Of a stretch of DNA of 64,000 bases, positions 20,865 to 32,970 are shown one piece after another. The stretch comes from Galaxea fascicularis (Eukaryota; Cnidaria; Anthozoa; Scleractinia; Euphylliidae): assembly GCA_948470475.1 (NCBI GenBank), contig OX419347.1:10275665-10339664 (forward strand). The letters are read 5' to 3'. Under the pieces are notes generated by a model that saw nothing but the letters and a program-made list of their open reading frames with translations, was not told the origin of the DNA and ran no database searches. The translations under genes were made by a program, and so were the position numbers. Positions within the stretch are counted from its first letter, which is position 1. Every line of letters begins with the position of its first letter.

Positions 20865-23800
20865 GTATGGTTATAATGCTCTGTTTCTTTCTGCAGTAAA
20901 CTCCAGTTGTTCCTTAACAAACAGTTTCAACTTGGCCATGTGTGTGTATTCTCAAAGCATATGGATGATGTCAAAAACGTGGTAAGAGCAAAGAAGTGCT
21001 GTACAGCTGTTTGCTATGTCAGTTGCAGGCGAGAAGCACGACAGATGCTCTTACCAGAGTACACACATACTGCCAAATGGAACCTATTAGTATTTTGTTT
21101 TATACAACTTGTTCCTTGTGTTTTTACTTCCTTTGGTCCATGACATTATTTGCTCATCTATACTTTAATCACATGATCATGGATTTCATTATACTTTTTT
21201 TAACTGTGCAGCAAAATTATTTTGATTTGAAAGTCCTTTACAGTGTAGGCTCCTTTCTCCAATAAGTGCCTTCCTTTTTTTGGAGGGAGGAAGTAGTATC
21301 AACCCCCCTTCTCCTTTACCCCACTGTTCCCCCCCCTCCCATCTTTCCCCCCTCAACCAACATAGTTTTATACCTCATTTTACTGTGTACTATAACCCTA
21401 GAAGCTAGGGATTAACCCTCACTCTCAGAGTGATCAGCATCAAATTAAATTTTCTCCTTGTATTGCCCATGCTTTATAAAACAGAGTGGTCACAAGAATT
21501 AATGACAGGATCACAAGATGAATTTGCTTCATATTTTTATTATATAATGTGCAGGGACAACAATTGAGAATTTCATCATCATTTTATTTCAATAATTATT
21601 ATTGAACAAAAATGATGATGATGATTTTTAGAAGTAGGGGGGTGCACTCGTTGATAGAAGAAACTGACCTTTTGGAGGTTTATGGCATTCACGACAAGTT
21701 TTTTTTTTCAGAGGAAAGTGTCAAGGAAAAACTGTCACAAGACAGTACACACCAGTTTCTCCCACAGACTGCCATGGCTTCTTTGATGTGCTGATTAAGG
21801 TATCTTTGTTTAGAGTTTGTAATTTCTTATTGGTAACTACAGCAGACTTTGTTGTGTTACTCCTTACTATGTTGAACAGAGAACCATTTTTTAATTAAAC
21901 AGAAGTCAATCAAATTTACAGCTACATGTAAAAAGGCTGATCATAATGGGGGTGTGACAACTCTAACAAGGCCTGTTTGGGGAGAAAAACAAAATTCTTC
22001 CAGGAATGTTGTGATTTTGCTGGGAAGCACTGAGACTTGTAAATAATTTTTCTGGGAAATAGGACATACATGTAGTTGTATGATTTGGCAGACATTGATC
22101 AAAATCAGGGTTGCCACGGTCAGGGAAAATTCAGGGAAAACAGATTTTTCCCAAGGTCAGGGAAAAGTCAGGGAATTATATATGAAGTCAGGGAATTTCT
22201 AAATTCTACCTGAAAGTCAGTGAAAAGTTGAGGAATAAATAATCATATTTTACATTTGGCCAGCCATTTGGTTTTGAAAAAAGATTCTTTGGTAGTAAAG
22301 GTGTTTTCATTTCCAGAAATCCTGCAGAGGAATTGATTTCTTCAGCCTCATTGGTGAATTTATTGCCCAGGAGGATTTGCCTCTGATGGTCAGTGGAAAC
22401 TGGCCTTTGGTCAGTGAAAAGTCAGGGAATTTTTTCTATCCCAATGAGTGGCAATCCTGAAAATCTGTATTTCGAATGCTTAAGCCCCTAGTTGTACGAT
22501 TTGGCCGACATTAATCAAAATCTGTATTTCAATCGGTTAAAGTGAGCCCCAGCCCTACCCCTCCTGTCTTCTGGCCTTCAAAAGAGCAAAATAGAAGAAC
22601 TGGGGCTCATCAACATGAAACCTCTAAGCCCCCCACCCCCTCCCCCTCCAAAGAAAGTCCTAATTTTAAATGAACAAATGTATTAAGGCCCAGGGCCTAT
22701 TTTTTCATAGTTTTATGTTCATGTAAACAAAAGAGAAACCAACCGCTATTCTTATCACGTTTTATGATTCCCATGATAGGCATTAAACATACATTTATTT
22801 AATAATAATTTAATAACTTTATTCAAGTCTCAAATCTTTCTAGCTGAGCACAGGTGCTCTAGTAATTGGGGAGACTGTAAAATAATCAACTCAACTCAAC
22901 TCAAATCAAATCAAATGTTGGTTTTTGGGAGGAGGAAAAAACAGGAGTACCCGGAGAAAAATCTCTCGGAGCAGAGTAGAGAACCAACAAACTCAGCCGG
23001 CATATGACCCCAAGAGTGAACCTGGGACACATTGGTGAAAGGCGAGCGCTCTCACCACTGTGCCAACCCTGCACCTCAAAGTCAGTTTAGGAGCTTATTT
23101 TCTAGAAGCACTTGTCTTAAATTATAGGGTCCTGTATGTTAATACCCTTTCCACACCAAGTGGCACATGGGCCTCCATTGGTGAAAGGCGAGCGCTCTCA
23201 CCACTGCACCAACTCTGCACCTCAGAACACAGTTTAGGAGCTTATTTTCTAGAAGCACTTGTCTGAAATTATAGGGTTCTGTACGGTAATACCCTTTCCA
23301 CACCAAGTGGCACATGGGCTTCCATTGGTGAAAGGCGAGCACTCTCACCACTGCACCAACCTTGCACCTCAGAGCACAGTTTAGGAGCTTATTTTCTAGA
23401 AGCACTTGTCTGAAATTATAGGGTTCTGTACATTAATACACTTTCCGCACCAAGTGGCACATGAGCCTCCATAAAGGCTCCCTAAGAGGTTTCAAGACCC
23501 ACAGAGGGTCTTGAGGGCACCTTATAGGGGTTTCTAATCAGAGTCAAATTCTCTTGCAAAATGTGTTGCAATTAATAAAGTATCAAGGTGATTACTTAGC
23601 TGACTCTAACTCTAATCCATAGTCCTGTAAGTTTTCTGCTTCATTTGGGTAAATTACCTTTCCTGCTCAAACTAATGATTGTTACATGTACGTGCCTTGC
23701 ATTAATAAATTACAGTCTGTGTAAATGACTTGCTGCCTGAATGTTTTCACTTCTCATGCAAATATACTTAAAACATTGCCTTATTTAATCAAAACCCTAA

Positions 23801-26800
23801 TATTATTGGTCTGATTCAGGTGTATTCGGATGGGAAGATGTCAAGCTATGTTCGAACTTGGCAAGTAGGAGACATGATTGAATGGCGGGGACCTTTTGGA
23901 ACATTTTTATATAAACCAAATCAGGTACATGTACTATCATAATAGGGGGTGACAACTTTAACAAGGCCTGTTTTGGGTGAAAAACAAAATTCTTCCGGGA
24001 ATCAGGAAACTAGGCATGTTTTCTGGGAAATACATATGTCATACATGTAGATCTGGGACATTGCAGAACAGAAGCAGGGTATTGAACAAAAATTAATTTG
24101 CATTTCGATACATGTAGGTTAAAGAATCGGCAGGATTTACCAAAATATATATCTATATATATTTAATATCTGGGAGGACTTGTGAGAGTTGGCACCCCCG
24201 CCCCCTGTGTAATATATATGTCACTGATAACAAAATAATCATTCTTCCAAATCGTGCATAATGTTTTCCTTCTTGCATTTAATTTATACCTTGAGACTTT
24301 GTTCCTTAATTACTGTGCATATTTAAACAAAAGAGGACCTCGAGAGAGATCTGTTAGCTTTTGCGCTTTGATTGTTTCTTACGAATAATATAACCAACTG
24401 GAAGTAAAGTAAATACAACATGGCGCTGAACTGTAAGTGTACGGAATTTAAGCTTAAGGTCGATATTATTGGACTTCAAGATCAGAACTTTTCAGGGTTG
24501 GCCACGTCCCAACTTCTGGTCAAGAGGAACAAAGACTCTGGGTACCTGATTGGTTTATGTGATTAAGAAGTGAAGGAAAGCTGTGACAAACATTTCTTGG
24601 TTTAGGGAGGTTCAAATGATCAGTCTAATTCATTTAAACGGGGAGCATTTTTGCGAAGTCTTGCAAATCTTTAAAAACTCTTACAGAATCTTACAGATTC
24701 TTACAAACTCATACAGAATCTTACAAAAAATCTCGCAAAATCTTACCGAGAATGTTTTAGTATAGAATTGTATAAGGAATCTAACAGAATGTTACAAAAT
24801 CGTACAAAGCATTACACAATGAATCTCACAAAATCTCACAAAATCGTTGAGATACAATTAAAAAAATCTTCCAAAATCCTACAACGAACCTTACAGAATT
24901 TTACCAAATCTGACAAAGAATCTTGCAGAATCCTGCAAATTCTTACCGAGGATCTTACAAAATCTCACAAGAATCCTACAGAATCTTGCAAAAATCTTAT
25001 TTGCAATCTTACAGAATCTTACAAAAATTTTACTTGGAATCTTGCAAAATCTTCCTCGGAATCTTACATAATCTTACAAAAATCTTACTTGGAATCTTAC
25101 GGGATCTTACGAAATCTTACAATTTACTTGGAATCTTACAGAATCTTACAAAAATCTTACTTGGAATCTTGCAGAATTTTACAAAAATCTTACTTGGAAT
25201 CCTACAGAATCTTACAAAATCTAACTAGAAATCTTACAGAATCTTACACACAACTCAAAACTTTTTCCAACTCTATCCGGCTGGTGCTGAAGAGTTGAGA
25301 AACAACTTCTTACAGCACCATTCTCATTTGGCATGGTCGGTATTTTGACACACTCGTACCCCTTACTTAATTGTCGTCTCCTTCAGGTTATTGCAAAGCT
25401 TTAGATCTGAGATTGCTAAAGGAACCAAGTCCATCCAAATACGTATTACTGTGTTCAAACTTAAAGTTCGGATAAAGTATGAAACTGAGCTTTACATTTG
25501 GCGTCATGCTTTAAAGGAAGAATGGGCGGGCTCTCAGAATATACTGTATTGTTGTAATAATTTGAGTCTTTTATTTTGTTGTGTCTTTATGTTATGCCCT
25601 TATATATTTTTGAGTTTTTCTTGTATTTCATACTGTAATTTGTAAAACTGTATAATGATAGTTGACATTTGTATTAATAAATAAAATAAACAAATAAAAA
25701 ACATTCTTATTTCATACATGTAGATTGTGATCTTTTGTTTCATTTTTTCAGTACCGCCGCATTGGAATGCTAGCAGCAGGTACTGGTGTAGCTCCTATGT
25801 TGCAGGTGATTCAGGGTATTCTCGCCAAGGATCTTGATGAGACATTTATCCACTTGGTCTACTCCAACCGAACATATGATGATATTTTAATGAAAGATAG
25901 ACTGGACGAACTGAAAGCTTACTGGAACTTTTCAGTGCTGTATGTAATAACCAAGGTAAGTTAGAACGGTTTTCAGTTTGGTGTCATAAACTAAAGCAAT
26001 TACTCTGACAAATTACAACAGATGTATACAGAGCAATGCGCCAATGAGAATACGGAGAAATTACATGTAACCGGTGCAAAGCGCGGGAAAATATGCACGT
26101 GCCAATGGCGATTGGTTTTGGTTCTGCTTCTCATTGCGGTTAAAAAGGTGGCATGAGTTTTGCTGGCCAATCACAGAGCGAAGCAATGCAAAAACAAAGC
26201 AAACGCAATTTACTTTCGATGCTCAATTGAAAACGCTCTTTAACCTATCTGTCTTTGAGCTGCTTTCATTTGAGCATCCAAAGTACGTGTAAATTTCGTT
26301 TGTTTTGGTTTGCATGACTCTCCTCTGTGCCTGGCGAGTAAAACTTGCGCCATTTTGATTCTCAACCAATGAGAATCCCGAAATCAATGGCGACTTGCAG
26401 GCAGGTATTTTCCCACACTTGGAGCCGGCAACCCACACGTGAGGAAAGAGCTGAGCAAAATTCCTCGCAAGGCAGTTAGCTCAGCCGTTTCCTCACGTGT
26501 GCGGCAAATTTTCAGTGAGAAATTTGCCTCGTGAGGCGATGAGGAAAACATCAAACATGTTTGATATTTCCTCATCGCCTCACAAGGCAAATTTCTCACC
26601 GAAAATTTGCCGCACACGTGAGGAAACAGCTGAGCTAACTGCCTTGCGAGGAATTTTGCTCAGCTCTTTCCTCACGTGTGCGGCGGGCTTAAATAAATAT
26701 AAACAACCATGATGATCATAAAATAGTCAGCAAGAGTTACCATTTTATAATTTAGATAACAGAGAATTTCACCTGCTTATAAATGGAACCAGTCATTTGC

Positions 26801-29800
26801 AGCTAGAGAACCTTAAAGATATAGATATATATAACATGATATCTAACCCTGACAAATCTGATGTGGCTGACCCAGACAACATGTTTATAAATCCCCAATC
26901 TAATTATTATGATATTCCCAGCTTAAATAAAGTTCTATATACATGTAGGCTTGGAACAAAACCCATCTCTCTCCTCCATTGCAATGTTAGGAGTTTAACA
27001 AAAAACCTAAATGTACTTGAAGATAGTATGTTATGTTCCCTACATCTAAAGCCAGATGTCATAGGAATCACAGAAACTAGACTCAATATGAGTACTGTTG
27101 ACAATGTTTATTTACCTAATTATAATATATTCCATGCTGACTCTCTAACGTCTGCAGGGGGGGTGGCCCTTTATATTAACAAATGTTTAAAGACAATTCC
27201 AAGGACAGATATAACTCTAGATATTCCACACGTAGAATCTGTTTGGGTGGAAATAGCACCTGGCAATGGCAAGAGACCTATAATGGTTGGCTGTATCTAC
27301 AAGCACCCGCCAGTAAATGTTGATATACATGTATTTAAGGATAAACTTGATGAGGTAATTAAGCACTTTGAAACCTTAATAAGTATCAGCTATATCTCCC
27401 TGGTGATATGAATATAGACTTCTTTAAATGCAATAGCCACCAACCTACTGACGATTACCTAAATATGCTCTATTCTAACAATCTACTGCCGGTAATAACA
27501 AAGCCAACACGGTTGACCCATCATTCAGCTACGCTAATCGATCACATCTATACCAATACTACGAGTCGAATTATTTCCGGAATAATCACAGTTGATTTAT
27601 CTGATCATTTTCCAGTTATTTGCATAAGTGACATACCAGTAAAAAGGCATAATACAGTTAGATACTATAGGGATTATAGTAAGTATAATGAATATTCTTA
27701 TTTACAGGATATTAATGCAGTCAACTGGAATGCTATATATAGTGAGCGTAATGACCTACATGAGATTACAGCTAAAACAATAGACCTCCTTAAATCAATT
27801 GCAAATAAACATGCACCAATAAGGCAGATGTCACACAAAAAACAAAAATTAGCTGTTAAGCCTTGGATAACAAAAGGCATTTTTAAATCAATCAAAACTA
27901 AACATGCAATGTATAAAACACATTTTTTTTCTAATAACCCAGCTAAAGTGGCTGAATATAAAAAGTATGCCAACAAACTTAACTGGCTTAAAAATACAAG
28001 TAAGAAAAGTTATTTCTGCTAACACTTTGATTTATGTAAAAATAATTTGAGAGCTTCTTGGAGACTAATCGGTATGCTAATCAAGCGAAACTCAAAGGGA
28101 CAAACTCCCATATCAAAAGTTATACATAACAATAGAGTCTATACTGATAAGGCTGAGATTGCAGACCAATTTAATAAACATTTTGTTAATGTGGGTCCAA
28201 ATCTGGCAAAAGAAATAGAGAATTGCGAAGGAAGCCCCACACAGTTTATTAAAACAACCCCATCAGCTAGCTTTGTTATGTCTGCTGTTACTGGAACCCA
28301 GGTGTCTTCACTATTTAAAGGTTTAAGTGACAATAAAACATCCCTGGATATTCCTAATAAGCTAATTAAGGCGGCTGCCCTACCATTGTCCAAACCCCTT
28401 ACATACATTTATAACCTCTCAATTGAGACAGGCATTGTACTGTACCTGATGTATTGAAAATTTCTCAGGTTACTCCAGTGTTCAAAAGTGGTGATTCGAC
28501 CAACCCTAGCAATTATCGACCTATAGTGACTCTTTCACCATTTAGTAAAGTACTTGAAAGGCTAATTTATGATCAATTATATGCTTTTGTGGAGAAGCAT
28601 CATATTTTATACAACTACCAATTTGGATTCAGAAAAGGATACTCCACTGAACAGGCTATTCTTGAAATTACAGATAACTTAAAGCTACATGTACATGTAG
28701 CTATTGATAAAAGGCAGGTTACCTGTGGTTTATTTCTTGACTTGTCAAAGGCCTTTGATACAGTTAATCACAGAATTTTACCATCCAAACTCTATTTATA
28801 TGGTATCCGTGGAGTCCCACATACCGGTAGATGGTTTGAAAGCTATCTTCATAATCGCAAGCAGTATGTAAAGATTGAATCTACTAAACCTGACAATGAA
28901 AATATCACATGTGGAATACCACAAGGCTCAACTTTAGGACCGCTCCTTTTTTTGCTGTGTGTAAATGACTTACCAAATTGTACTGATAAACTTTCAGTTC
29001 GTAGTTTTGCTCATGATACTAACTTTTTTTTCTAGTGATAATTTACAGTACCTTAATTGAGTCTGTTATGAATCATGAGCTTAAACGTATCTATAAGTAT
29101 TGTGCTCTCAATAAACTATCCATTAACTTTTCAAAGACTAACTATATGCTGGTATCATCACCAAGGTATCACCCTAGGATATTGATAATTTAGAAGAAAA
29201 GGATCATATTAAGTACTTAGGAGTCTACATTGATAAGCATCTCAATTGGCAACCACAGCTGCAACATATAAACAATAAAGTAGCCAAAAATACTGGTATT
29301 CTTACCAAACTGAGACATTACCTTAACCTTCACATCCTGAAACAAATATATTATGCTTTGATTTATCCCTATCTAAGCTATGGCATTTTTGCCTGGGGTT
29401 GTGCCTGCAACAATCGATTGAATTGCCTTCGTATCAAGCTGAATAAATGTCTTCGATGCATTTTCTTTGTACATGCTAGGGAGAGTGCTGGCCCTTACTA
29501 CAAATGTTTAGGAATTCTCAAGCTGGACTGTATATATAAATTTAGAATGAGTTGCCTTACACATAAGATTAAAACTAGAACTGGTAGCATTCCAGATGTC
29601 TTCTCTGATATTCTGACTCCAGTAAATCGTGTGCACAGCTATAGTATAACACACGATTTGCTAATATCCTGAATTTCTTTAGGCCAAGTGTGTCAACCAA
29701 TGTGGGTAAATCTACGTATAGATTCAAAATTTGGGAATCTATACCCCTCAGAATTAAAAGTTTGCCCTACAATACTTTTAAGAATGAGTATAAATGCTAT

Positions 29801-32800
29801 CTTTTATATAATCAAACATGATTTTGTTGTTGCTGCTGTTAATTAATTTGATTTTGCTGACTGTGTTTTATTTTGCTGCTTCCATTTCTTTCTTTTTTTC
29901 TCTTTTCTGAAAACATAAATACAACGTACATGTATGTAGTATAACTTAACTGAATATTTAACGTCTCATGCTGCCATTTACTTGGCCATGGCGGTGTCCA
30001 ACCAGAAAGCTTTCGCTACTTTGGGCACCGCTCACATATTAATTTATTTCTTAATGGCTTCATATTATTTTATGCTTTATTATTGTCACTTCTGTAACTT
30101 ATAAATTGTATTTAAATGCCCTTTATAGTGTAAATAAATATCCGATTGATTGATTGATTAATGAAAATATACAGAAAAATGACATTTTTCATTTATCATT
30201 TTTAGCTCATGGATGACGTAGTCATGCCATGAGGTTTTGTTGTGGGTCTGAATTTCCCTCACTCACTCAGGGGATCACTCATTCGTTCACTCACTCGATT
30301 CTGAATAATTTATTCATTAAACTTTCCCCCGGTCCCTCCCCTGGTAAGTATTGCTTTTGTCTCCATAGTCTTCTTGGTCCAACGTTTGCAAATTTCAGGG
30401 TGTAGTACAAAGGCGGAGAATTTTGCTCTGCAGATATTGTTTACGTGTTTAATGGTCATGGCGTCGGTTTTTCGTTTCGATTTTCCAACTCAACAAAGGT
30501 AAAGTTAATAAGGTGAAGAACACGAGCTGCGAGAATTGAACTTTGAAATCTTCAGAGCAGCGAAAATGAACTTCGAGATATCGCAAAAGCAACTCTAAAG
30601 CTTATCACTGTGCGGTACCTGGGGTAGCCTGCAAACAGGCTCTCCGTATGGGTTATTCCGAGATTTGCTTTCTAATGGCGCGCGGTCAAATGCTAGGGGA
30701 TTGGGGCGCCCGCCCTAATCCCCGAGCTTTGACCTCGCGTCATTCAAGAGTAAGTCGACGCGACCACCTCTCGGAATACCCAAATGGAGAGCCTGTTTGC
30801 AGGCTATACCTGGGGCAGTAGTAATCGAGAATTTCTTGCCACAATATGATGAAAGAAGGAAGAATGAAGAAAATCGGCAAAAAAAGGAAACAGGAGAAAT
30901 ACTTTCTAGCCAAAAAGCCGAATTCTGGCAAGCTACGCATTTGATTTATGAGCAACATATGATCGATTTAAGCAGGTACGTAATGAAGTATTTTTGAAGA
31001 CGCTCTTTTCATGGTGAACGCTCGATTGCAAATATGATCTTGTTTAGAAAGGCTATATCCCTTGGCTTAAACGATTAGTATAACACTTTGTCAACATTTG
31101 ACAAAAACACAAGGACCACAAGCATGCAAATATTTTTTCTCTGTGAGGATATACAGGTGTAATTTGGTCTGACAAGCAGCAATAACAGCTAATCTGTTCG
31201 AACAACAAAATATTTAGAAAGTCAAGTTAATTGTAGCACAAAGCATAGTTAGATGGATTGAATATCTCACCTTACAAAGCAAAAGTTTTGTGCTGGACTC
31301 CGAATCGCTCAAAAACATTGTGGCTGTAAAGCGTGACTAATTTCCCTCAGGACTTTCACAAAATATGTTATTATCTGTATGTTATCTCGCATTCAGAATA
31401 GTCGGAAATTTTATTACGACCAAAAACGTTTACAAAACTAACTTGAAATGAGCCGACCAGTAAGAAACCTTAACTTGCCTGTTACAGTTCTTAACAAAGC
31501 GATCACATTTGAATATTATTTTTATAGTCCGTGTACAAATTTGCATATTTGTGCGCCGGTTCAAATTACTAACGTCTGTCAATTTCGTCTAATATAATGC
31601 TTCTGGCGCCTGTCAATCAACTGCGTAATTTTACGGAAAATATTAGCGCGTAAACGGTTCTTTTACCAAGAGGTGTGTCTGAAAAGGATGTGCTCCCACA
31701 AAACACAAACGAATGTACAGGTTTCTTGCACATATCTTTTTAGAAAATAAAGTTGTTGTAAATTCAAAGTATTGTTATGTTCCCCATCCATGAGGTGGCT
31801 TATAGGAGCCTTTGATTCATTTTGCAATCGCTATGAAAGGCTGGTTTTCACTGACCAGCGCATAAGCATGAGAAACATGAGAAGAACGAACCCACTTATT
31901 TGTCTTATGCTGTTTTCACCAGGAACGCGCTCGACATAAGCGTGTTACTGTCAAGTGCGTTACTTGTGGAAACGGCATAATAACTGAAGACAACTAAGTC
32001 GGTTTGTTCTTCTGATGTTTCTTATGCTTATGCTTGTGTTGATGTGTTAGTGAAAACCAGCCTTAAATCATACCATCTCATTTGTGAATGACCCAGTTCC
32101 CACGAGATCCTGCAGCTCAGCAGTAGGTCATCCGAAGTTATCCGAACTAGTAATCGGAAGTTCGTAGGTTCGACTCCCAATGGAAACACACGGAAGTTTT
32201 TACTCCAAGTATTATTACGCCTTTCAAAATTGTGGTTGTTGCAATAATATTGTTGTTTGTTATCCTTGTGCTGTTAAACGTTAGCCATTTGCGTTTCTCC
32301 CCCTCCCCCTATATGGTTATATGGTTGGCATTTTGAGGTAAAATTCATCTGCAGTATTGGTCACGTAAGTGAAAAAGATATTATGACGTATCTACCAATT
32401 AGACATGGACAGTTTAACGGCCGTGCACCATTGATTTTTCACGTAGTTAGGAAAGTAAGAGTATTAAAATTGGCGTATGGTAAAGCAAAATAAATTATCA
32501 GTTAGCTGCATTACGCCTTCATCGTCACCAACAGTTACAGCAGTAGCAAATCACCAGATCTGGGAAGCTAAAAACTGTTCCTATCCGTGAGCAGGTGCAA
32601 AATTAGTTTGAACACTGGACGTTGACAGGTTGTTGCTTGAGATTATATTTTTGTCTTGACCAATGCATGCCTGGGTGCCCTAAACCCCTTTCTCGAAAAA
32701 AAAATTATTTATTTCTGAAGACGTTTCCTCAGGAACATGATAATTTACTCTTGAAATTTGCCATAGGAATGTGAGGCTGACCAATCAAAAGTTAAGTACG

Positions 32801-32970
32801 GTGATCACGTGTGGTATGGCAGAATCAGTGAGGAGCTTGTGTCACGTGAGATGCCTGTTCCGTCACGTGGCATTCAAGTGCTCATCTGTGGAACGAAATC
32901 TTTTGACAAGGACATGATCAAATATCTTAAAGCTTTAAGTTATACTTCAGACATGTATTTTAAATTTTAG
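20497..32970 (+). CDS. CYB5RL: NADH-cytochrome b5 reductase-like flavoprotein, five exons
   Basis: Exons 20497-20864, 21712-21799, 23820-23924, 25752-25955 and 32767-32970 join with GT-AG introns into 969 coding bases (322 residues plus stop). The enzyme family passes electrons from NADH through FAD to cytochrome b5 or related acceptors. An N-terminal oxidoreductase-like motif (CCGTGCVPCVFDIY, residues 33-46) precedes the ferredoxin-reductase fold, as in the CYB5RL subgroup. The FAD-binding RQYT is at 133-136, the NAD-binding GTG...P at 197-202 and the late CG of the nucleotide-binding half at 296-297. No membrane anchor or b5 heme domain is seen. The start is the ATG in GCCATGG; an earlier in-frame GTG at 20440 is rejected. 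Intron 4 (6.8 kb) is swollen by a non-LTR retrotransposon and several hairpin elements; introns 2-3 carry a SINE and a minisatellite. The frame is intact, so the gene is probably functional. Confidence 0.9.
21712..21799 (+). CDS. CYB5RL: CYB5RL-like exon 2
   Basis: Follows a TTTTTTTTTTCAG acceptor, completes codon 123 and encodes RQYTPVSPTD and the start of the FDVLIK strand. Donor AAG/GTATCT. Confidence 0.88.
22106..22459. mobile_element. CAGGGTTGCCAC-ended transposon with resolvable insertion site
   Basis: The ends CAGGGTTGCCAC and GTGGCAATCCTG are inverse. It is flanked by AAAAT on both sides. A nearby paralogous sequence at about 22491-22530 has the same flanks (GACATT.ATCAAAATCTGTATTTC, split by one variable base) without the element. 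Noncoding, full of TCAGGGAA repeats, related to 7890-8152. Confidence 0.65.
22850..23476 (-). repeat. tRNA-derived SINE with a triplicated 5' head
   Basis: Read on the minus strand it has a tRNA-like head (GGCACAGTGGTGAGAGC as box A, GGTTCACTC as box B), a conserved-looking body (CTCTACTCTGCTCCGAGAG and TTTTTCTCCGGGTACTCC) and a TTGATTTGATTTGAGTTGA tail. The head side is extended into about three tandem units with a 146-147 bp period (starts near 23031, 23177 and 23324 on the plus strand). It lies in intron 2 of the CYB5RL-like gene. Confidence 0.65.
23820..23924 (+). CDS. CYB5RL: CYB5RL-like exon 3
   Basis: Encodes 35 codons in phase 0 (VYSDGKMSSY ... GDMIEWRGPFGTF), the end of the FAD-binding half with the conserved G-P-x-G turn. 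Donor CAG/GTACAT. Confidence 0.88.
23943..24207. mobile_element. AGGGGGTG-ended TIR repeat
   Basis: The left end AGGGGGTGACAACTTTAACA is inverse to the right end GAGAGTTGGCACCCCCGCCC. A related partial copy with AACAAGGCCTGTTT and ACAAAATTCTTCC lies at about 21945-22095, also within CYB5RL-like introns. Confidence 0.45.
24660..25260. repeat. Minisatellite of AATCTTACA-type units
   Basis: About 600 bases of degenerate repeats of an 11-bp phrase (AATCTTACAGA / AATCTTACAAA), often in pairs of 22-33 bp (AATCTTACTTGG variants). Because 11 is not a multiple of 3, the same peptide phrase (ESYRILQKSYL-like) appears in all three frames, which makes long spurious ORFs. Lies in intron 3. Confidence 0.9.
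25380..25700 (+). mobile_element. Possible non-LTR 3' end in intron 3
   Basis: An 84-codon frame without domain match is followed by a T-rich stretch and an AATAAATAAAATAAACAAATAAAAA tail, separated here for length; the tail is typical of a retrotransposed 3' end. Weak evidence. Confidence 0.3.
25752..25955 (+). CDS. CYB5RL: CYB5RL-like exon 4
   Basis: Encodes 68 codons of the NAD-binding half: LAAGTGVAPMLQVI and LVYSNRTYDDILMKDRLDEL. Donor AAG/GTAAGT. Confidence 0.9.
26424..26690. mobile_element. Nested, near-perfect 250-bp palindrome
   Basis: The arms of about 125 bp (26434-26558 and 26556-26680) differ at only a few positions, meeting near AAACATGTTTGAT. Each arm is itself bounded by CACACGTGAGGAAA and TTTCCTCACGTGTG, and an AAATTTGCC / GGCAAATTT pair lies inside, so the hairpin contains smaller hairpins. 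Both strands encode nearly the same 71-77 codon frame (MCGKFSVRNLP start), a consequence of the symmetry. Confidence 0.85.
26715..30165 (+). mobile_element. Near full-length non-LTR retrotransposon (CR1/L2/Jockey group), inactivated
   Basis: An apurinic endonuclease domain comes first (LLHCNVRSL, PDVIGITETRL, GGVALYI, VGCIYKHP), then reverse transcriptase (NYRPI, FGFRKGYSTEQA, LFLDLSKAFDTVNH, GIPQGSTLGPLLFL), then a C-terminal region to about 29670 and a 3' end of GATTGATTGATT repeats. The frame breaks near 27405, 28020, 28450 and 29036, and the FADD catalytic box reads FAHD. It lies in intron 4 of the CYB5RL-like gene in the sense orientation. Dead copy; a relative would be needed to fix the clade. 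Confidence 0.85.
30625..30806. mobile_element. TAGCCTGC-ended MITE with 9-bp TSD
   Basis: 182 bp. The perfect inverted ends start TAGCCTGCAAACAGGCTC and continue imperfectly through the ATTCCGAGA block. Identical TACCTGGGG lies at 30616-30624 and 30807-30815. It has the same terminal octamer and TSD size as 19237-19327 and 41327-41443 but a different interior. Confidence 0.82.
31837..32064. mobile_element. AAGGCTGGTTTTCACT-ended TIR element
   Basis: The left AAGGCTGGTTTTCACTGACC is inverse to the right end AGTGAAAACCAGCCTT; inner arms share ATAAGCAT and GAAACAT.AGAAGAAC. Noncoding, within intron 4. Confidence 0.6.
32104..32180 (+). repeat. Degenerate tRNA-like SINE head
   Basis: TGCAGCTCAGCAGTAGGTCA resembles box A and GTAGGTTCGACTCCC resembles box B, but the spacing is enlarged by a duplicated ATCCGAA segment. 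Not a functional tRNA. Confidence 0.4.
32767..32970 (+). CDS. CYB5RL: CYB5RL-like exon 5 (last)
   Basis: Acceptor CCATAG. Encodes YGRISEELV, the ICGTKSFDKDM block of the nucleotide site and a slightly extended tail ending in a TAG stop. Confidence 0.88.
   Translation, partial: ECEADQSKVKYGDHVWYGRISEELVSREMPVPSRGIQVLICGTKSFDKDMIKYLKALSYTSDMYFKF

Noticed and set aside
23139..23405. 88-codon minus-strand ORF with internal repeats
   Set aside because: Direct product of the 146-147 bp tandem SINE head.
24768..25298. 176-codon plus-strand ORF (and a second frame at 24923-25228)
   Set aside because: It is the translation of the AATCTTACA minisatellite; the same phrase appears in several frames.
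26384..26712. Similar 71-77 codon ORFs on both strands
   Set aside because: They arise from the palindrome; the shared peptide is a symmetry effect, with no domain.
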